A stretch of 64,000 nucleotides of DNA from Affinibrenneria salicis (lineage in GTDB: Bacteria; Pseudomonadota; Gammaproteobacteria; Enterobacterales; Enterobacteriaceae), in contig NZ_VYKJ01000015.1 of the NCBI RefSeq assembly GCF_008710095.1, positions 62,001 through 126,000 on the forward strand. Direction: 5' to 3'. Both the position numbers and the translations under genes were made by a program. The notes below the pieces were generated by a model, which was not told the origin of the DNA, did no database searches, and saw nothing but the letters and a program-made list of their open reading frames with translations. Positions 55,609-64,000 of the stretch are shown one piece after another; the stretch's first letter is position 1; each line of letters starts with the position of its first letter.

Positions 55609-56658
55609 ATGAAAAGGATATTTAACGCTTTTATGCTGGTCGTCGTGGTGTGTTTCGCGTCTCTCGCCGCCGCCGCAGAAAATCTCCCTCATGTCGTCAT
55701 TCTGGCTACCGGCGGCACTATTGCCGGCTCTGGCGGCTCGAATACGCAAACCACCGGTTATAAGGCCGGGGTGATTGGCGTAGACTCGCTGATTAACGCC
55801 GTACCGGAAATGAAAACTCTGGCTAATGTGTCCGGAGAACAGGTGGTGAATATCGCCAGCGAAAACATGACCAGCGATGTGCTGCTCAAGCTGGCTAAAC
55901 GGGTGAATGAACTGCTGGCCCGCGGCGATGTGGACGGCGTGGTCATTACGCACGGCACCGATACGCTGGAAGAGTCGGCCTATTTTCTTAACCTGACGGT
56001 AAAAAGCGATAAGCCGGTGGTGTTTACTGCGGCCATGCGCCCGTCTACCGCCATCAGCGCCGACGGCCCAATGAACCTGTACAACTCGGTGCTGGTGGCG
56101 GCGGATAAAAACGCCCGCGGCAGAGGCGTGATGATCATGCTTAACGATCGTATTGGCTCGGCCCGTTTTATCAGCAAGACCAATACCACGTCGCTGGATA
56201 CCTTCAAGGCGCAGGAGGATGGCTATCTGGGCGTGGTCACCGGCGGTAAAGCCTGGTTCCAGACCCGTCTCGATAAGGCGCACACCATGCGTTCAGTGTT
56301 CGATATCAGCCAACTGGAGACATTGCCGTCGGTTGATATTATCTATGGCTACCAGGATGACCCGGAATATGTCTATGACGCGGCTATCCAGCACGGCGTG
56401 AAAGGCATCGTGCTGGCCGGCGTGGGTTCCGGATCCGTTTCGGTACGCAGCGACGCCGGTATCCGCAAGGCGCAAAGCAAAGGGATCGTGGTTGTGCGCT
56501 CCAGCCGCACCGGCAACGGTATCGTACCGCCGGATGACGGTTTGCCTGGCCTGGTCGCCGATTCTCTTAGCCCGGCGAAATCGCGTATTCTGCTGATGCT
56601 GGCGCTGACCAAAAGCGACAACCCGGATGTGATTCAGAGCTGGTTCCACAGTTATTGA
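55609..56658 (+). CDS. ansB: Periplasmic L-asparaginase II
   Basis: A 349-residue type II asparaginase. A signal peptide ends near [10 protein letters not shown]. The nucleophile threonine is in [12 protein letters not shown], the second threonine/aspartate in [13 protein letters not shown], and the lysine later in [12 protein letters not shown]...LND. It hydrolyses L-asparagine (and some glutamine) to the acid and ammonia in the periplasm. ATG 55609 begins the signal peptide; GTG 55606 and earlier starts are in-frame but unlikely. E. coli AnsB has 348 residues. Confidence 0.95.
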   Translation: MKRIFNAFMLVVVVCFASLAAAAENLPHVVILATGGTIAGSGGSNTQTTGYKAGVIGVDSLINAVPEMKTLANVSGEQVVNIASENMTSDVLLKLAKRVNELLARGDVDGVVITHGTDTLEESAYFLNLTVKSDKPVVFTAAMRPSTAISADGPMNLYNSVLVAADKNARGRGVMIMLNDRIGSARFISKTNTTSLDTFKAQEDGYLGVVTGGKAWFQTRLDKAHTMRSVFDISQLETLPSVDIIYGYQDDPEYVYDAAIQHGVKGIVLAGVGSGSVSVRSDAGIRKAQSKGIVVVRSSRTGNGIVPPDDGLPGLVADSLSPAKSRILLMLALTKSDNPDVIQSWFHSY

Positions 56659-56670
56659 GTCATAGGACTG

Positions 56671-56705
56671 CGGCGCAGAGCGGAGCGTAAGCCAGCGCTG
56701 CGCCG
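56671..56705. repeat. Hairpin downstream of ansB
   Basis: CGGCGCAG, 19 bases, CTGCGCCG begins 12 bp after the ansB stop. No T-run; it may be a factor-dependent terminator or mRNA end stabiliser. Confidence 0.4.
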
Positions 56706-56721
56706 TCAGGGGAAGAAGGCG

Positions 56722-57061
56722 AATACCGCCATACTTCAGGTTACAGACGCGTTGGCTGCCTTCAATTATTCGGTCCGTTCCCGGCTTTACCTCAGCGGTG
56801 CCGTCGCCAGCGGCGTTCAAATCCGCTTGCGACGGATTTGTCGCCCGAATGATTTAACTGAATAAGTTCAGCGGGATTAAGGGGAGGCATCCTGCTTCTT
56901 GCCGAAGGCCAGCCGTCGGCCTGACAACGTCGTTCCGACGAGTTGTCCCGCGCTCGCCGCGTGACGAAGCGCATTCATGCGCTTCGTTCATCAGGGGCCG
57001 GCGCGTCGCGTTGTTCAAAGCGATAGCGTTTTGTCCCGCAACTTGAATTAGTTAGAGTATA
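56722..57061 (+). repeat. Dispersed intergenic repeat, long copy A
   Basis: Begins CCATACTTCAGGTTACAGAC...GCGTTGGCTGCC and ends CCCGCAACTTGAATTAGTTA. The interior phrase TTGCCGAAGGCCAGCC recurs in copy B (60550-60812), and the last 110 bp (GCCGCGTGACGAAGCGCAT onward) match the inverted copy C at about 75%. Such elements with a TACTTCAAGTTGCAG start and CAACTTGAATTATTT end are familiar in Serratia/Yersinia/Pectobacterium intergenic regions. No coding capacity. Confidence 0.75.
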
Positions 57062-57172
57062 AACTGAGAGACTTTCTTATTGCGCTGCTTTACCGGTATG
57101 ATTCCTGCTGGCGCAGCGCTCTGCTCTGACGGAGCGGATTTGAAGAATAAAAATGAAAGGACAAGCCATTCA

Positions 57173-57724
57173 ATGACACAGCCCATTTTTATGGTCGGAG
57201 CCCGGGGATGCGGCAAATCCACCATCGGGTATAGTCTGGCGCAACTGCTGGAATATGATTTTGTTGATACCGACCACTTTATGCAGCAGAGCTGTCAGAA
57301 GACGGTCGCAGAGATTGTGGTGGAAGAGGGATGGCAGGGATTTCGTCAGCGTGAAAGCGAAGCGCTGCGCGAGGTGACGCATAAGCAGAAGGTTATCGCC
57401 ACCGGAGGCGGTATGGTGCTGGCGGAGGAGAATCGCCGCTTTATGCAGGAAAATGGCTGGGTGATCTATCTGCATGCGCCGGCCTCGGTGCTGGCGCAGC
57501 GCCTGATGGTCAGCCCGCAGGCCGATCAGCGTCCCACGCTGACCGGACGCCCGATCGCGGAAGAAATGGTTGATGTGCTGGCCGCGCGTGAAGCGCTTTA
57601 TCGCAGCGTGGCTCATCATATTCTCGACGCCACCCGCTCGCCGGCGCAGGTGGCGCGCGAAGTGGTGCGGGCGATGGAAGCGGCTGGCCTTATGGCGTCG
57701 CCGGTCAGCCAGGGGCAAATCTGA
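57173..57724 (+). CDS. aroL: Shikimate kinase 2
   Basis: A 183-residue P-loop kinase. Walker A is GARGCGKST; shikimate-binding residues lie in [17 protein letters not shown] and IATGGGM; the lid arginine is in [10 protein letters not shown]. It phosphorylates shikimate at O3 in aromatic amino acid synthesis. Full-length match to E. coli AroL (174 aa). AAAGGA lies 12 bases before ATG 57173. E. coli has TyrR/TrpR boxes upstream; here repeat copy A fills that position and I see no TyrR box. The usual next gene, yaiA, is absent. Confidence 0.94.
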   Translation: MTQPIFMVGARGCGKSTIGYSLAQLLEYDFVDTDHFMQQSCQKTVAEIVVEEGWQGFRQRESEALREVTHKQKVIATGGGMVLAEENRRFMQENGWVIYLHAPASVLAQRLMVSPQADQRPTLTGRPIAEEMVDVLAAREALYRSVAHHILDATRSPAQVAREVVRAMEAAGLMASPVSQGQI

Positions 57725-58177
57725 GCGTTTTTCTCTATTCTGCTTAATGATATGAATTTGGATGCCGATAACCAGAGCATACATAACTGCTCGACCAGAG
57801 ATGGTCAGTCTGTTTCCGTTGGTTTTACGGCGGCGCAAACGCCGGGCGTGCGAATTCACGGACCTTAGCGCACGCGGTGTTACGCCTTCCGCGGTAAGCC
57901 GGCTGGCGCAGGGGATGGCGTGACGCCAGTGCGTTATCAACCTGAATAAAATCAACGAGATAATTATCTAAATGATTCGGGTTGCAGGACAAGGCGTGCT
58001 CGTTTTGAACAACGCAACGCGCCGGCCTCTGACGGGCGAAGCGCGTAGATACGCTGCGTCACGCGGCAAAGAAATGGCAAATCCGTCGGGAACGACTTGA
58101 CCAGCCAGCGCATCTGCAACTCGAAGTCTGAACAGGATAAACAGGGCAATCTAAACCAGCGCACAGGGAGGTAACAG
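57725..58177. other. aroL-aroM gap lacking yaiA
   Basis: 453 bp. The left 236 bp show no gene in any frame, and the rest is repeat copy C. In E. coli this place holds yaiA (63 codons); no trace of it is recognisable. Confidence 0.6.
57961..58142 (-). repeat. Dispersed intergenic repeat, inverted copy C
   Basis: Reads in reverse: TTCGAGTTGCAGATGCGCTGG ... CTGCAACCCGAATCATTTAG. Its reverse complement shares about 110 bp (GCCGCGTGACGCAGCGTAT through CGCGTTGCGTTGTTCAAA) with the end of copy A. It therefore forms a large inverted repeat with copy A around aroL. Confidence 0.75.
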
Positions 58178-58852
58178 ATGGTTGGGCGTCTGGCTACATT
58201 AATGATCGATCAAACGCCGTCACGCTATCGCCGGCCTGCTGGCCTCAGCCAGTCGGTTGAGCGAGTCATCAATATTGGCCTGTTGGATGAGCTGTCGGAC
58301 GAGCAAATAAGACAACAACTGGCGGCGAGGGACGGCGACACGCCGTTTTGCGCCTGTCTGGCCGACGGGGTCTCTCTGACTCTCTCCGCCGCGCACGTGG
58401 CGCAGCTTCTACAGCATAAAATTAACCAGCTGGATAATGATGGGGTCGGCGTGATTTTGCTGCATGGCTGCGAAGATTTTAGCGGGTTATCCGCCCGCCA
58501 GGCGCTGTTAGTTGAGTCGGGCCGCCTGCTGCCGCCGCTGATTAACGGCATTGTGGCGCAGTGCAAGGTCGGTATTCTGGTGCCGGTGGCGCGCCATATT
58601 CAGCAGCAGGTCAGGCGCTGGAGCTATCTGGCTGAGCCGCCCTGTTTCGCCGTCGCCAGCCCGTGGCTGGATAGCATGGATGAATTCGCCGCGGCCGCCC
58701 GTTCTCTGTGTCGGCAGGGGGCTACCGTGTTGCTGCTGGATTATCCCGGCTACGGCGAACACCATAAGGATTTTCTGCGCTCGTTGCTGGATATCCCGGT
58801 GCTGCTGGCGCATTCGCTGGCGCTGCGTCAGGCTGAAGCGCTGGCGTATTAA
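58178..58852 (+). CDS. aroM: AroM family protein
   Basis: A 224-residue cytoplasmic protein of the AroM family. The layout parallels E. coli AroM: LATLMIDQTPS, LLDELSDEQI, VILLHGCEDFSGLSARQ, RLLPPLINGIV, VGILVPVARHI and VLLLDYPGYGEHHKDFL. The fold is related to Asp/Glu racemases but catalysis is unproven. In E. coli it is co-expressed with aroL under TyrR. AGGGAGG precedes ATG 58178. Confidence 0.9.
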   Translation: MVGRLATLMIDQTPSRYRRPAGLSQSVERVINIGLLDELSDEQIRQQLAARDGDTPFCACLADGVSLTLSAAHVAQLLQHKINQLDNDGVGVILLHGCEDFSGLSARQALLVESGRLLPPLINGIVAQCKVGILVPVARHIQQQVRRWSYLAEPPCFAVASPWLDSMDEFAAAARSLCRQGATVLLLDYPGYGEHHKDFLRSLLDIPVLLAHSLALRQAEALAY

Positions 58853-58973
58853 ACTTTTCCTCCGCATCGCATTGCGCGGTCCGCCACGCATTTTGCTGCA
58901 ATAAACCGTGACAGCGCCACCTTTCTGCTTTTAATATGAATTTTCGCATTTTTTCGACCACAGGTGCTGCGCC

Positions 58974-59261
58974 ATGCTAAGTGTAAACGAGTATTTTTCA
59001 GGGAAAGTGAAGTCGATTGGTTTTGATAGCGGGAGTATTGGCCGAGCCAGCGTTGGAGTGATGGCGGCGGGCGAGTATACCTTTAGCACCGGTTTGCCGG
59101 AAGAGATGACGGTAATCAGCGGCGCGCTGAAAGTTTTGTTGCCGGGGTCGCCTGACTGGCAAGTGTTTACGCCGGGGGAAACCTTTTTCGTGCCGGCAAA
59201 AAGCGAATTTAATCTGCAGGTTTCCGAAGCTTCTTCCTATTTGTGTAAATATCTGAGCTGA
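58974..59261 (+). CDS. ppnP: Pyrimidine/purine nucleoside phosphorylase
   Basis: A 95-residue cupin nearly identical to E. coli PpnP/Yai[37 protein letters not shown] and [18 protein letters not shown]. It cleaves nucleosides with phosphate to the base and ribose 1-phosphate, with broad range. It follows aroM as in E. coli. CAGGTGCTGCGCC precedes the ATG. Confidence 0.95.
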   Translation: MLSVNEYFSGKVKSIGFDSGSIGRASVGVMAAGEYTFSTGLPEEMTVISGALKVLLPGSPDWQVFTPGETFFVPAKSEFNLQVSEASSYLCKYLS

Positions 59262-59363
59262 TCTCCCCGCCGCTTGCGGGGCGCGGCGGACTTAGCATTC
59301 GCCGAACGTTTTCCCGTATGCGCATAACGCCGCAATCCGACGGATGTCGGGGGCTGAGGCCCG

Positions 59364-59385
59364 CCCGGACGCGTCTGCGTCCGGG
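59364..59385. repeat. Perfect 9-bp GC hairpin after ppnP
   Basis: CCCGGACGC, GTCT loop, GCGTCCGGG in the 227-bp gap between ppnP and the next gene. No T-run; role unknown. Confidence 0.45.
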
Positions 59386-59488
59386 CCATCCGGCGCCGCT
59401 GTTCACCGTTCGCTTTTTTCTCCTGCAGGATCTTCACCCGCCTTTAGACAACATCAGGTATGATGAGGGAAATAATAAGGAGCAGCAT

Positions 59489-60355
59489 ATGGGTTATGGT
59501 TGTGCAGCGTTAGCGGGATTGCTGATGGCGATCGGTCTGGCAGGCGCAGCGCCGGCGGCCGCCGACAAGGACATCGCATTGACCGATAGCGATTTTGTCG
59601 TTAGTCACCAGGGCAGAAAGATTACGCTCGACGGCAAATATCATGATTTCCTGTCCGGCAGCGGTGAAAAAGAGCAGCCGGGCGTATTTGTCGGCGATGT
59701 CTTATCGGGCAATGTCAGCTATAAAACCTACCAGTATCATTACGCGCATTACGATCTGTATACCTCGAATCTTTTCTACGATAAAAAGGGCCGCGACGCC
59801 GCCGAATATTATATAACGCAGATCGCGTTCACTAAAAATGATATTAAAACCGCGCGCGGAATTTCTCTGGGCGACCCGCTGGAAACGGTGGAAAGAATAT
59901 ATGGACCCGGCAACCGGGCGGCGACGGATGGAGAAACCTGGCTGGCCTACGATCGGGCAGATAAATCGTTGTCATTTCGTATAACTGATAATTATGTTGA
60001 TAAAATAATTTTAGCGGTGGTCGCCACGGATGCTGGTCAAGCCGAAACGGGACAGGAGCAGGAAAGTATTCGCCTGCATAATGAAAATAGCGACAAAGCG
60101 GTAATGGCCGTCTATTCATGGATGAAAGAAAATAATATTACCGATCTGGCGGATGTTTGTCTGGCGTATGAATTTGATGATGAAAGCAGCGCGCAATACT
60201 TTATTGTTTCGGTCAGGGAAAATAACCGTCATGAAGAATGTCATGGCGATCCCGATGTTTCGCCGCTGCTATTAACGGTGCGCGTCGACAGAATAAGCTG
60301 GCAGTTGTCCACCGACAAGGATAGTGTCGACGGACAGTTCAGACCGGTTAACTGA
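59489..60355 (+). CDS. Exported protein of unknown function
   Basis: A 288-residue protein with an AT-richer gene than its neighbours. A signal peptide is clear (LLMAIGLAGAAPAAA-DKD). The mature part is acidic. Residues about 115-170 (ISLGDPLETVERIYGPGN ... KIILAV) resemble the periplasmic small alpha/beta repeats seen in SmpA/BLIP-like and DUF4309-type domains. Two cysteines in the C-terminal third (VCLAY, EECHG) could form a disulfide. ATG 59489 has AAGGAGCAGCAT directly upstream. It is inserted between ppnP and rdgC relative to E. coli. I do not recognise a specific family. Confidence 0.75.
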   Translation: MGYGCAALAGLLMAIGLAGAAPAAADKDIALTDSDFVVSHQGRKITLDGKYHDFLSGSGEKEQPGVFVGDVLSGNVSYKTYQYHYAHYDLYTSNLFYDKKGRDAAEYYITQIAFTKNDIKTARGISLGDPLETVERIYGPGNRAATDGETWLAYDRADKSLSFRITDNYVDKIILAVVATDAGQAETGQEQESIRLHNENSDKAVMAVYSWMKENNITDLADVCLAYEFDDESSAQYFIVSVRENNRHEECHGDPDVSPLLLTVRVDRISWQLSTDKDSVDGQFRPVN

Positions 60356-60549
60356 TACGATTAAAATAATCCCGCTATAAATAGCTTTGCACAACGGCGC
60401 TACATCTGCCGCCGATGGTTGAACGATAACGGTAGCATGGTTAAAGTATAACTGAATGTTATAATTGTTATTTTTATTGGCTTATCATCAGTTTTGCGTT
60501 GTGGCGTGGTCAAGAGCGAAGCGTCACTATGCGACGTTATTTATTCGAC

Positions 60550-60812
60550 CTGCTTTAGGCTACAGACGCGTTGGCTTTGTGACTCGCTCCATCCATGATG
60601 TTTGCCCTTGCCGGGATGCCGCCAGCGGTGTGCCACTCTGCTCCCGGCCGATTTGTCGCTCACCCCGCTCACTTACTGCGGTAAACCGCCGGGGATTAAT
60701 GAGAGACATCCGCTCTCTCACCGAAGGCCAGCCACGGGCTGGACAAATTCGTTGCCGCCGAATTTGTCGCTGCGTTACCGTCCTCCGGCAACCCGAATTA
60801 TTTTGGCTATAT
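60550..60812 (+). repeat. Dispersed intergenic repeat, copy B
   Basis: Begins GGCTACAGACGCGTTGGCTT and ends CGGCAACCCGAATTATTTTG. The centre includes CTCACCCCGCTCACTTACTG and CCGAAGGCCAGCC, shared with copy A and typical of the enterobacterial element family. Confidence 0.75.
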
Positions 60813-61266
60813 ATTCATCGAACTTCAGACGGCGGATGCGCAGGCTGCGTGACCCGGCTCGGTCTTTGCGCCGGCAGATTTTCTGCGGCGTTGGCTCAGG
60901 CTAATGTATTACATCATGCATTTGGCTAATTTTTCGCGGTGAAGCAAGGCCCCGTTCACGGCCATACCCGGCTGAAACATATCCGGTTAAAATTTGCCGG
61001 GCGTTAGTTATTCGGCAGATAAAAATAACCGCTTATTTTTTTCTTTGACGCGCCAATCGCTGCTTTATTCCGCATATATCCATTGTATTTTCTTATATCA
61101 GGAAAATAGCTTAATAAGCTATGGTGATTATTATTCATAAAATAATAATCCGCGGTTAGATAAACCTCTGGCAGAGATGGTGAAATATTTGCGTTATGCC
61201 GGATTAACCGATGAGAACAGAATAACGCGCCGTTAGCTGATTACTCCTTTTGGGCCCTGGACTGGC

Positions 61267-61293
61267 TCAAGGTTTGTAATGTCATGCCGTTAT
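61267..61293 (+). promoter_or_regulatory. Sigma-28 (FliA)-like promoter for the second chemoreceptor
   Basis: TCAAGGTT, 11-base spacer, GCCGTTAT matches the flagellar consensus at 12 of 16 positions and lies 36 bp before the ATG at 61329, the same spacing as for the other receptor. It also argues against the upstream in-frame ATG at 61284, which lies inside the -10 element. Confidence 0.65.
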
Positions 61294-61328
61294 CACGTAA
61301 CAGAATATTACAACCTGGAGTTTTTATT

Positions 61329-63116
61329 ATGCTTAGATCGACACGTTCTCGCATTTTAGCGGTTTGTACTGCCATTGTTGTTTGTTCTCTTGCGATCAAT
61401 ACCTGGCTGAATTACAGGGTAGCCAGTAAACATAACGAACAATCCATTAATAGTACGCTGTATTCGTTGGCCGGCAGTCATAGCACGGCGATAGGCGACT
61501 GGGTTGCCACCCGCATCAAAATGATGGAGTCGCTTTACGGCGTGGCCTTATCGGAGAATCCGCTGCCGGTATTTGAACAGCTGGAAAAGGCCGGCGGCTT
61601 TATCAATGTTTATGCCGGCTATGCCACCGGCGCTTCGGTCTTTTCTCAGTCGGAAGGTATCCCGGAGGGTTATAATCCGACGGTTCGGCCCTGGTATCAA
61701 GAGGCGGTGAAAGCGGGCAAACCGCTGGTGACCGCGCCTTATATTGACGCCATCACCAAAAAACTGGTGGTGTCGTTTATCGCGCCGGTCGTCGTCGCCA
61801 ATAGCACGCCGGCCGTGGTCGGCAGTGACGTAACGATGGAGAGCGTGATTGATAACGTGAAATCGATCCAACCCACGCCGTCCAGCTTCGGCATGCTGGT
61901 TGACAGCACCGGGCTGATCATTGCTCACCCGGATGAAGCGCTGACGCTGAAATCCCTGAGCGATATTGATGCCGGCCTGCAGCCGGCCAGCGTCTTTGCC
62001 GCCAGCGACCCGGTGCCGATGACGGTAAATGGACAGGTAAAACGGGTACATGCTCAGGCGGTGCCGGGGACCGACTGGTATGTGCTGGTGGCGCTGGATG
62101 AAAAGGAAGCGACGACCGGTATGCGCTCGCTGCTGTATACCTCGCTGAGTTCGATGCTGATTATTGCCATAATCGCCTCGCTGATCGTGGGCGTGATGAT
62201 TAGCGCTACGCTGAAACGCCTGCTGCAGGTGCGCGATGTAATGGACGCGATCAGTAACGGTACTGACGATCTCACCCAGCGTTTACCCGATGAGGGGTAC
62301 GATGAGGTGGCGCAAATCGCCCGTTCCTTTAATCATTTTGTGGAAAAATTAACTACGGTGATGCTGCAAATTCGCGATACCGGCGCCTCGCTGCAGGTGG
62401 CGGCGGATGAGATTGCCTCCGGTAACCACGATCTGTCGTCCAGAACCGAATCGGCGGCTTCCAGTATTCAGCAGACGGCGGCGGCGCTGGAGCAAATATC
62501 CGCCACCGTCACCCAGGCGGCCGGTTCGGCGCAGCAGGTCAGCAATAGGGCGCTGGTGCTGGCTAAAGATGCCGAGCAGGGCGGGAAAGTGGTGGAGGAG
62601 GTTATTACCACTATGGAGGATATCGTCACCGCCTCCGGGAAAATCGGCAACATCATTAGCGTGATTGACGGTATCGCGTTCCAGACCAACATTCTGGCAC
62701 TGAATGCGGCGGTGGAAGCGGCGCGGGCCGGCGAACAGGGACGCGGCTTCGCCGTGGTGGCCGATGAGGTGCGCGGGCTGGCGCAGCGCAGCGCCCAGGC
62801 GGCCAAAGAGATCAAGGTACTGATTGAATCGACCATCGCCAGCGTGGACTCCGGCTCCGTCCAGGTTCGTCAGGCGAATGAAACCATGACCGGGATTGTG
62901 AGCGGCGTATCGCAGGTCACGACGGTAATGGCGGAGATTTCGCACGCGGCGGACGAACAGATGCGCGGCATTAATGAGATTAACCAGGCCATGTCGCAGC
63001 TGGATTCCATGGTGCAGCAGAACGCCGCGCTGGTTCAGGAATCGGCATCGGCTTCCAGCGGGCTGCTGTCTCAGGCGGCCGAACTGAACTCGGCGGTCGG
63101 CCACTTCAGGATGTAG
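61329..63116 (+). CDS. Methyl-accepting chemotaxis protein with dCache sensor
   Basis: A 595-residue receptor. TM1 about 8-28, a dCache_1 periplasmic domain about 35-275, TM2 about 280-303, HAMP about 305-360, then the signalling coiled coil with tip [19 protein letters not shown]. In the distal sensor pocket VRPWYQEA followed by [11 protein letters not shown] agrees with the amino-acid-binding dCache pattern (RxWY...YxD), so an amino acid attractant is likely. No NWETF-type tail; it ends GHFRM. ATG 61329 (GGAG upstream) is preferred over ATG 61284. Confidence 0.93.
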   Translation: MLRSTRSRILAVCTAIVVCSLAINTWLNYRVASKHNEQSINSTLYSLAGSHSTAIGDWVATRIKMMESLYGVALSENPLPVFEQLEKAGGFINVYAGYATGASVFSQSEGIPEGYNPTVRPWYQEAVKAGKPLVTAPYIDAITKKLVVSFIAPVVVANSTPAVVGSDVTMESVIDNVKSIQPTPSSFGMLVDSTGLIIAHPDEALTLKSLSDIDAGLQPASVFAASDPVPMTVNGQVKRVHAQAVPGTDWYVLVALDEKEATTGMRSLLYTSLSSMLIIAIIASLIVGVMISATLKRLLQVRDVMDAISNGTDDLTQRLPDEGYDEVAQIARSFNHFVEKLTTVMLQIRDTGASLQVAADEIASGNHDLSSRTESAASSIQQTAAALEQISATVTQAAGSAQQVSNRALVLAKDAEQGGKVVEEVITTMEDIVTASGKIGNIISVIDGIAFQTNILALNAAVEAARAGEQGRGFAVVADEVRGLAQRSAQAAKEIKVLIESTIASVDSGSVQVRQANETMTGIVSGVSQVTTVMAEISHAADEQMRGINEINQAMSQLDSMVQQNAALVQESASASSGLLSQAAELNSAVGHFRM

Positions 63117-63155
63117 CTGCGCTGCGCGGGGCGGTTAAGCCGGTCCCCGCCAGCG

Positions 63156-63197
63156 GCGCCGCGAGGTCTGTTCCCGTGGGAAACGGCCCCGCGGCGC
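63156..63197. repeat. Convergent-gene hairpin between the receptor gene and rdgC
   Basis: GCGCCGCG ... CGCGGCGC outer arms enclose a second small palindrome TTCCCGTGGGAA. It sits between convergent stops and may serve as a bidirectional terminator, although no T-run is seen. Confidence 0.4.
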
Positions 63198-63222
63198 TCC
63201 ATACGCGGGCGTCGGACGGGGC

Positions 63223-64000
63223 TTAGCGCTGCGCCTCGCCGCCGAGCGCCTCGATCAGATTGCTGATCAAGGCGGCCAGTTCGCTGGTCATCAGAATGAA
63301 ATCGGCGTCGAAACGCTGCGCGAAATCATCGCGGTCGATGTCATCGTTTTGTTCGCGCAGCACGTCGGCGAACTTCAGCCGCTTGAGGGAACCGTCGTCG
63401 GCCAGCACCAGCTGAATGCGCTCCTGCCAGTCCAGCGCCAGCTTCGTGACCAGTTTGCCGGCCTCGATATGCACGGCGATTTCATCGCAGACCAGATCCT
63501 GTTTCTTGCAGCGAATCACGCCGCCTTCTTCCAGAATCGCCTTTAACTCCGCCTCATCCTGCAGAGTAAAGCCAGCCGGCGTCTGGCCGGAGCGCACCCA
63601 TTCGGTCAGCGTCAGCTCAATCGGATTTTCCAACGTTAGCGGCACTACCGGCAGGGAGCCGAGGGTTTTGCGCAACAGCGCCAGCGTGTCTTCGGCTTTT
63701 TTAGCGCTGGCGGCGTCGACCATAATCAGACCGTTGTTGGTATCGATCCACAGCCAGACCTGGCTGAAGCGGCTGAAGGCGCGCGGCAGCAGGCTGTGCA
63801 ATACTTCATCTTTGAGCGAGTCTTTCTCGGTTTTTTTCAGTTTCCGGTGTTGCTCGTTTTCCAGCTTTTCGATCTTTGCCTGCAGCGCCTGTTTGATCAC
63901 CGGCGAGGGCAGGATCTTCTCTTCTTTTCGGGCGCAGATCAGAATCTGGCCGTTAATGGCGTGCGTCAGAGCATCGCTGTGCGACCCCATGGGCGTAACC
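63223..64000 (-). CDS. rdgC: Recombination-associated protein RdgC, 5' end outside window
   Basis: The C-terminal 259 or so residues of RdgC; E. coli RdgC has 303. The frame continues off the window edge (VTP before [10 protein letters not shown], equivalent to the VPP of E. coli), so the ATG at 63990 is internal. [52 protein letters not shown] and the end [11 protein letters not shown] match. RdgC forms a ring on double-stranded DNA and limits RecA-driven recombination at stalled forks. Its place after the aroL-aroM-ppnP block is the enterobacterial one. Confidence 0.96.
   Translation of the reverse strand, partial: VTPMGSHSDALTHAINGQILICARKEEKILPSPVIKQALQAKIEKLENEQHRKLKKTEKDSLKDEVLHSLLPRAFSRFSQVWLWIDTNNGLIMVDAASAKKAEDTLALLRKTLGSLPVVPLTLENPIELTLTEWVRSGQTPAGFTLQDEAELKAILEEGGVIRCKKQDLVCDEIAVHIEAGKLVTKLALDWQERIQLVLADDGSLKRLKFADVLREQNDDIDRDDFAQRFDADFILMTSELAALISNLIEALGGEAQR

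Larger units (their letters stand above)
60356..61328. other. 973-bp intergenic region before the chemoreceptor gene
   Basis: Contains repeat copy B (60550-60812), then an AT-rich stretch (about 61000-61180) and the sigma-28-like promoter. A short in-frame stretch before 61236 reads protein-like ([19 protein letters not shown]) but lacks a start with a ribosome site; it may be a gene remnant. Confidence 0.5.

Noticed and set aside
57045..57060. GAATTAGTTAGAGTAT upstream of aroL resembling a TrpR operator half
   Set aside because: It coincides with the conserved end of the dispersed repeat copy A (CAACTTGAATTAGTTA), which explains the sequence better.
57170..57955. A 261-codon minus-strand frame across aroL, considered as a transposase remnant
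   Set aside because: Most of it is antisense to aroL; the part beyond aroL shows no transposase motif I can recognise.
61141..61236. Short protein-like stretch before the second chemoreceptor
   Set aside because: No credible start codon with a ribosome site and only about 30 codons; at most a remnant.

Overview
The window is a gene-dense, GC-rich stretch (roughly 55-58% G+C by eye) of an Enterobacterales chromosome. Many proteins align from memory end to end with E. coli counterparts (UlaR, UlaG, UlaE, UlaD, Dcm, Vsr, GrxB, AroL, AroM, PpnP, RdgC). The aroL-aroM-ppnP-rdgC order at the right end is the enterobacterial one. The large number of plant-sugar and polyol uptake operons, the two chemoreceptors and the dispersed intergenic repeats suggest a plant-associated Pectobacteriaceae member (Brenneria/Dickeya/Pectobacterium-like). 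That placement is inference. I see no rRNA, tRNA, CRISPR array, prophage or intact insertion sequence.

Left part (1-7.5 kb): a phosphotransferase cut by the window edge overlaps a rhodanese, followed by a PnuC-type vitamin transporter, a GntR/UTRA regulator, a DUF2975-XRE pair, a DUF3137-LemA pair and glutaredoxin 2. From 7.7 to 15.8 kb lies a pentose/pentitol locus: a polyol dehydrogenase, D-xylulose kinase and ribose-type ABC importer operon, divergent from a D-lyxose isomerase gene and a LacI-type regulator. From 15.8 to 24.1 kb is a rearranged L-ascorbate (ula) locus with fused IIC-IIB subunits, an added HAD phosphatase gene and three arrays of helically phased TGAT repeats that are probably UlaR operators. 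A stand-alone EAL protein follows. From 25.4 to 31.9 kb a ROK repressor faces an ABC importer/PfkB kinase operon across a perfect AT-rich palindrome. D-arabitol 4-dehydrogenase is coupled to a SemiSWEET transporter at 32.1-33.9 kb.

Middle (34.6-43 kb): mostly single genes, namely a GNAT acetyltransferase, a secreted carboxylesterase, a pRiA4b ORF-3-like protein, an RcnB-like protein, a chemoreceptor with a sigma-28-like promoter, YjdM and a SulP transporter. From 43 to 48.9 kb an ABC importer is co-transcribed with a metallo-beta-lactamase-fold hydrolase and its own LacI regulator, under a near-ideal LacI operator. From 49 to 51.9 kb is a siaABCD-type phosphatase/kinase/phosphoprotein/diguanylate cyclase operon whose SiaA has CBS domains in place of the usual membrane sensor. 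From 52.2 to 55.3 kb dcm and vsr are followed by an unrecognised gene with a PD-(D/E)XK nuclease-like motif.

Right end (55.6-64 kb): periplasmic asparaginase, aroL bracketed by inverted copies of an intergenic repeat (with yaiA missing), aroM, ppnP, an unknown exported protein, a dCache chemoreceptor and the start of rdgC.

A theme of the window is convergence on D-xylulose 5-phosphate: D-lyxose, D-arabitol, a second polyol (probably xylitol) and L-ascorbate all feed it through separately regulated operons.
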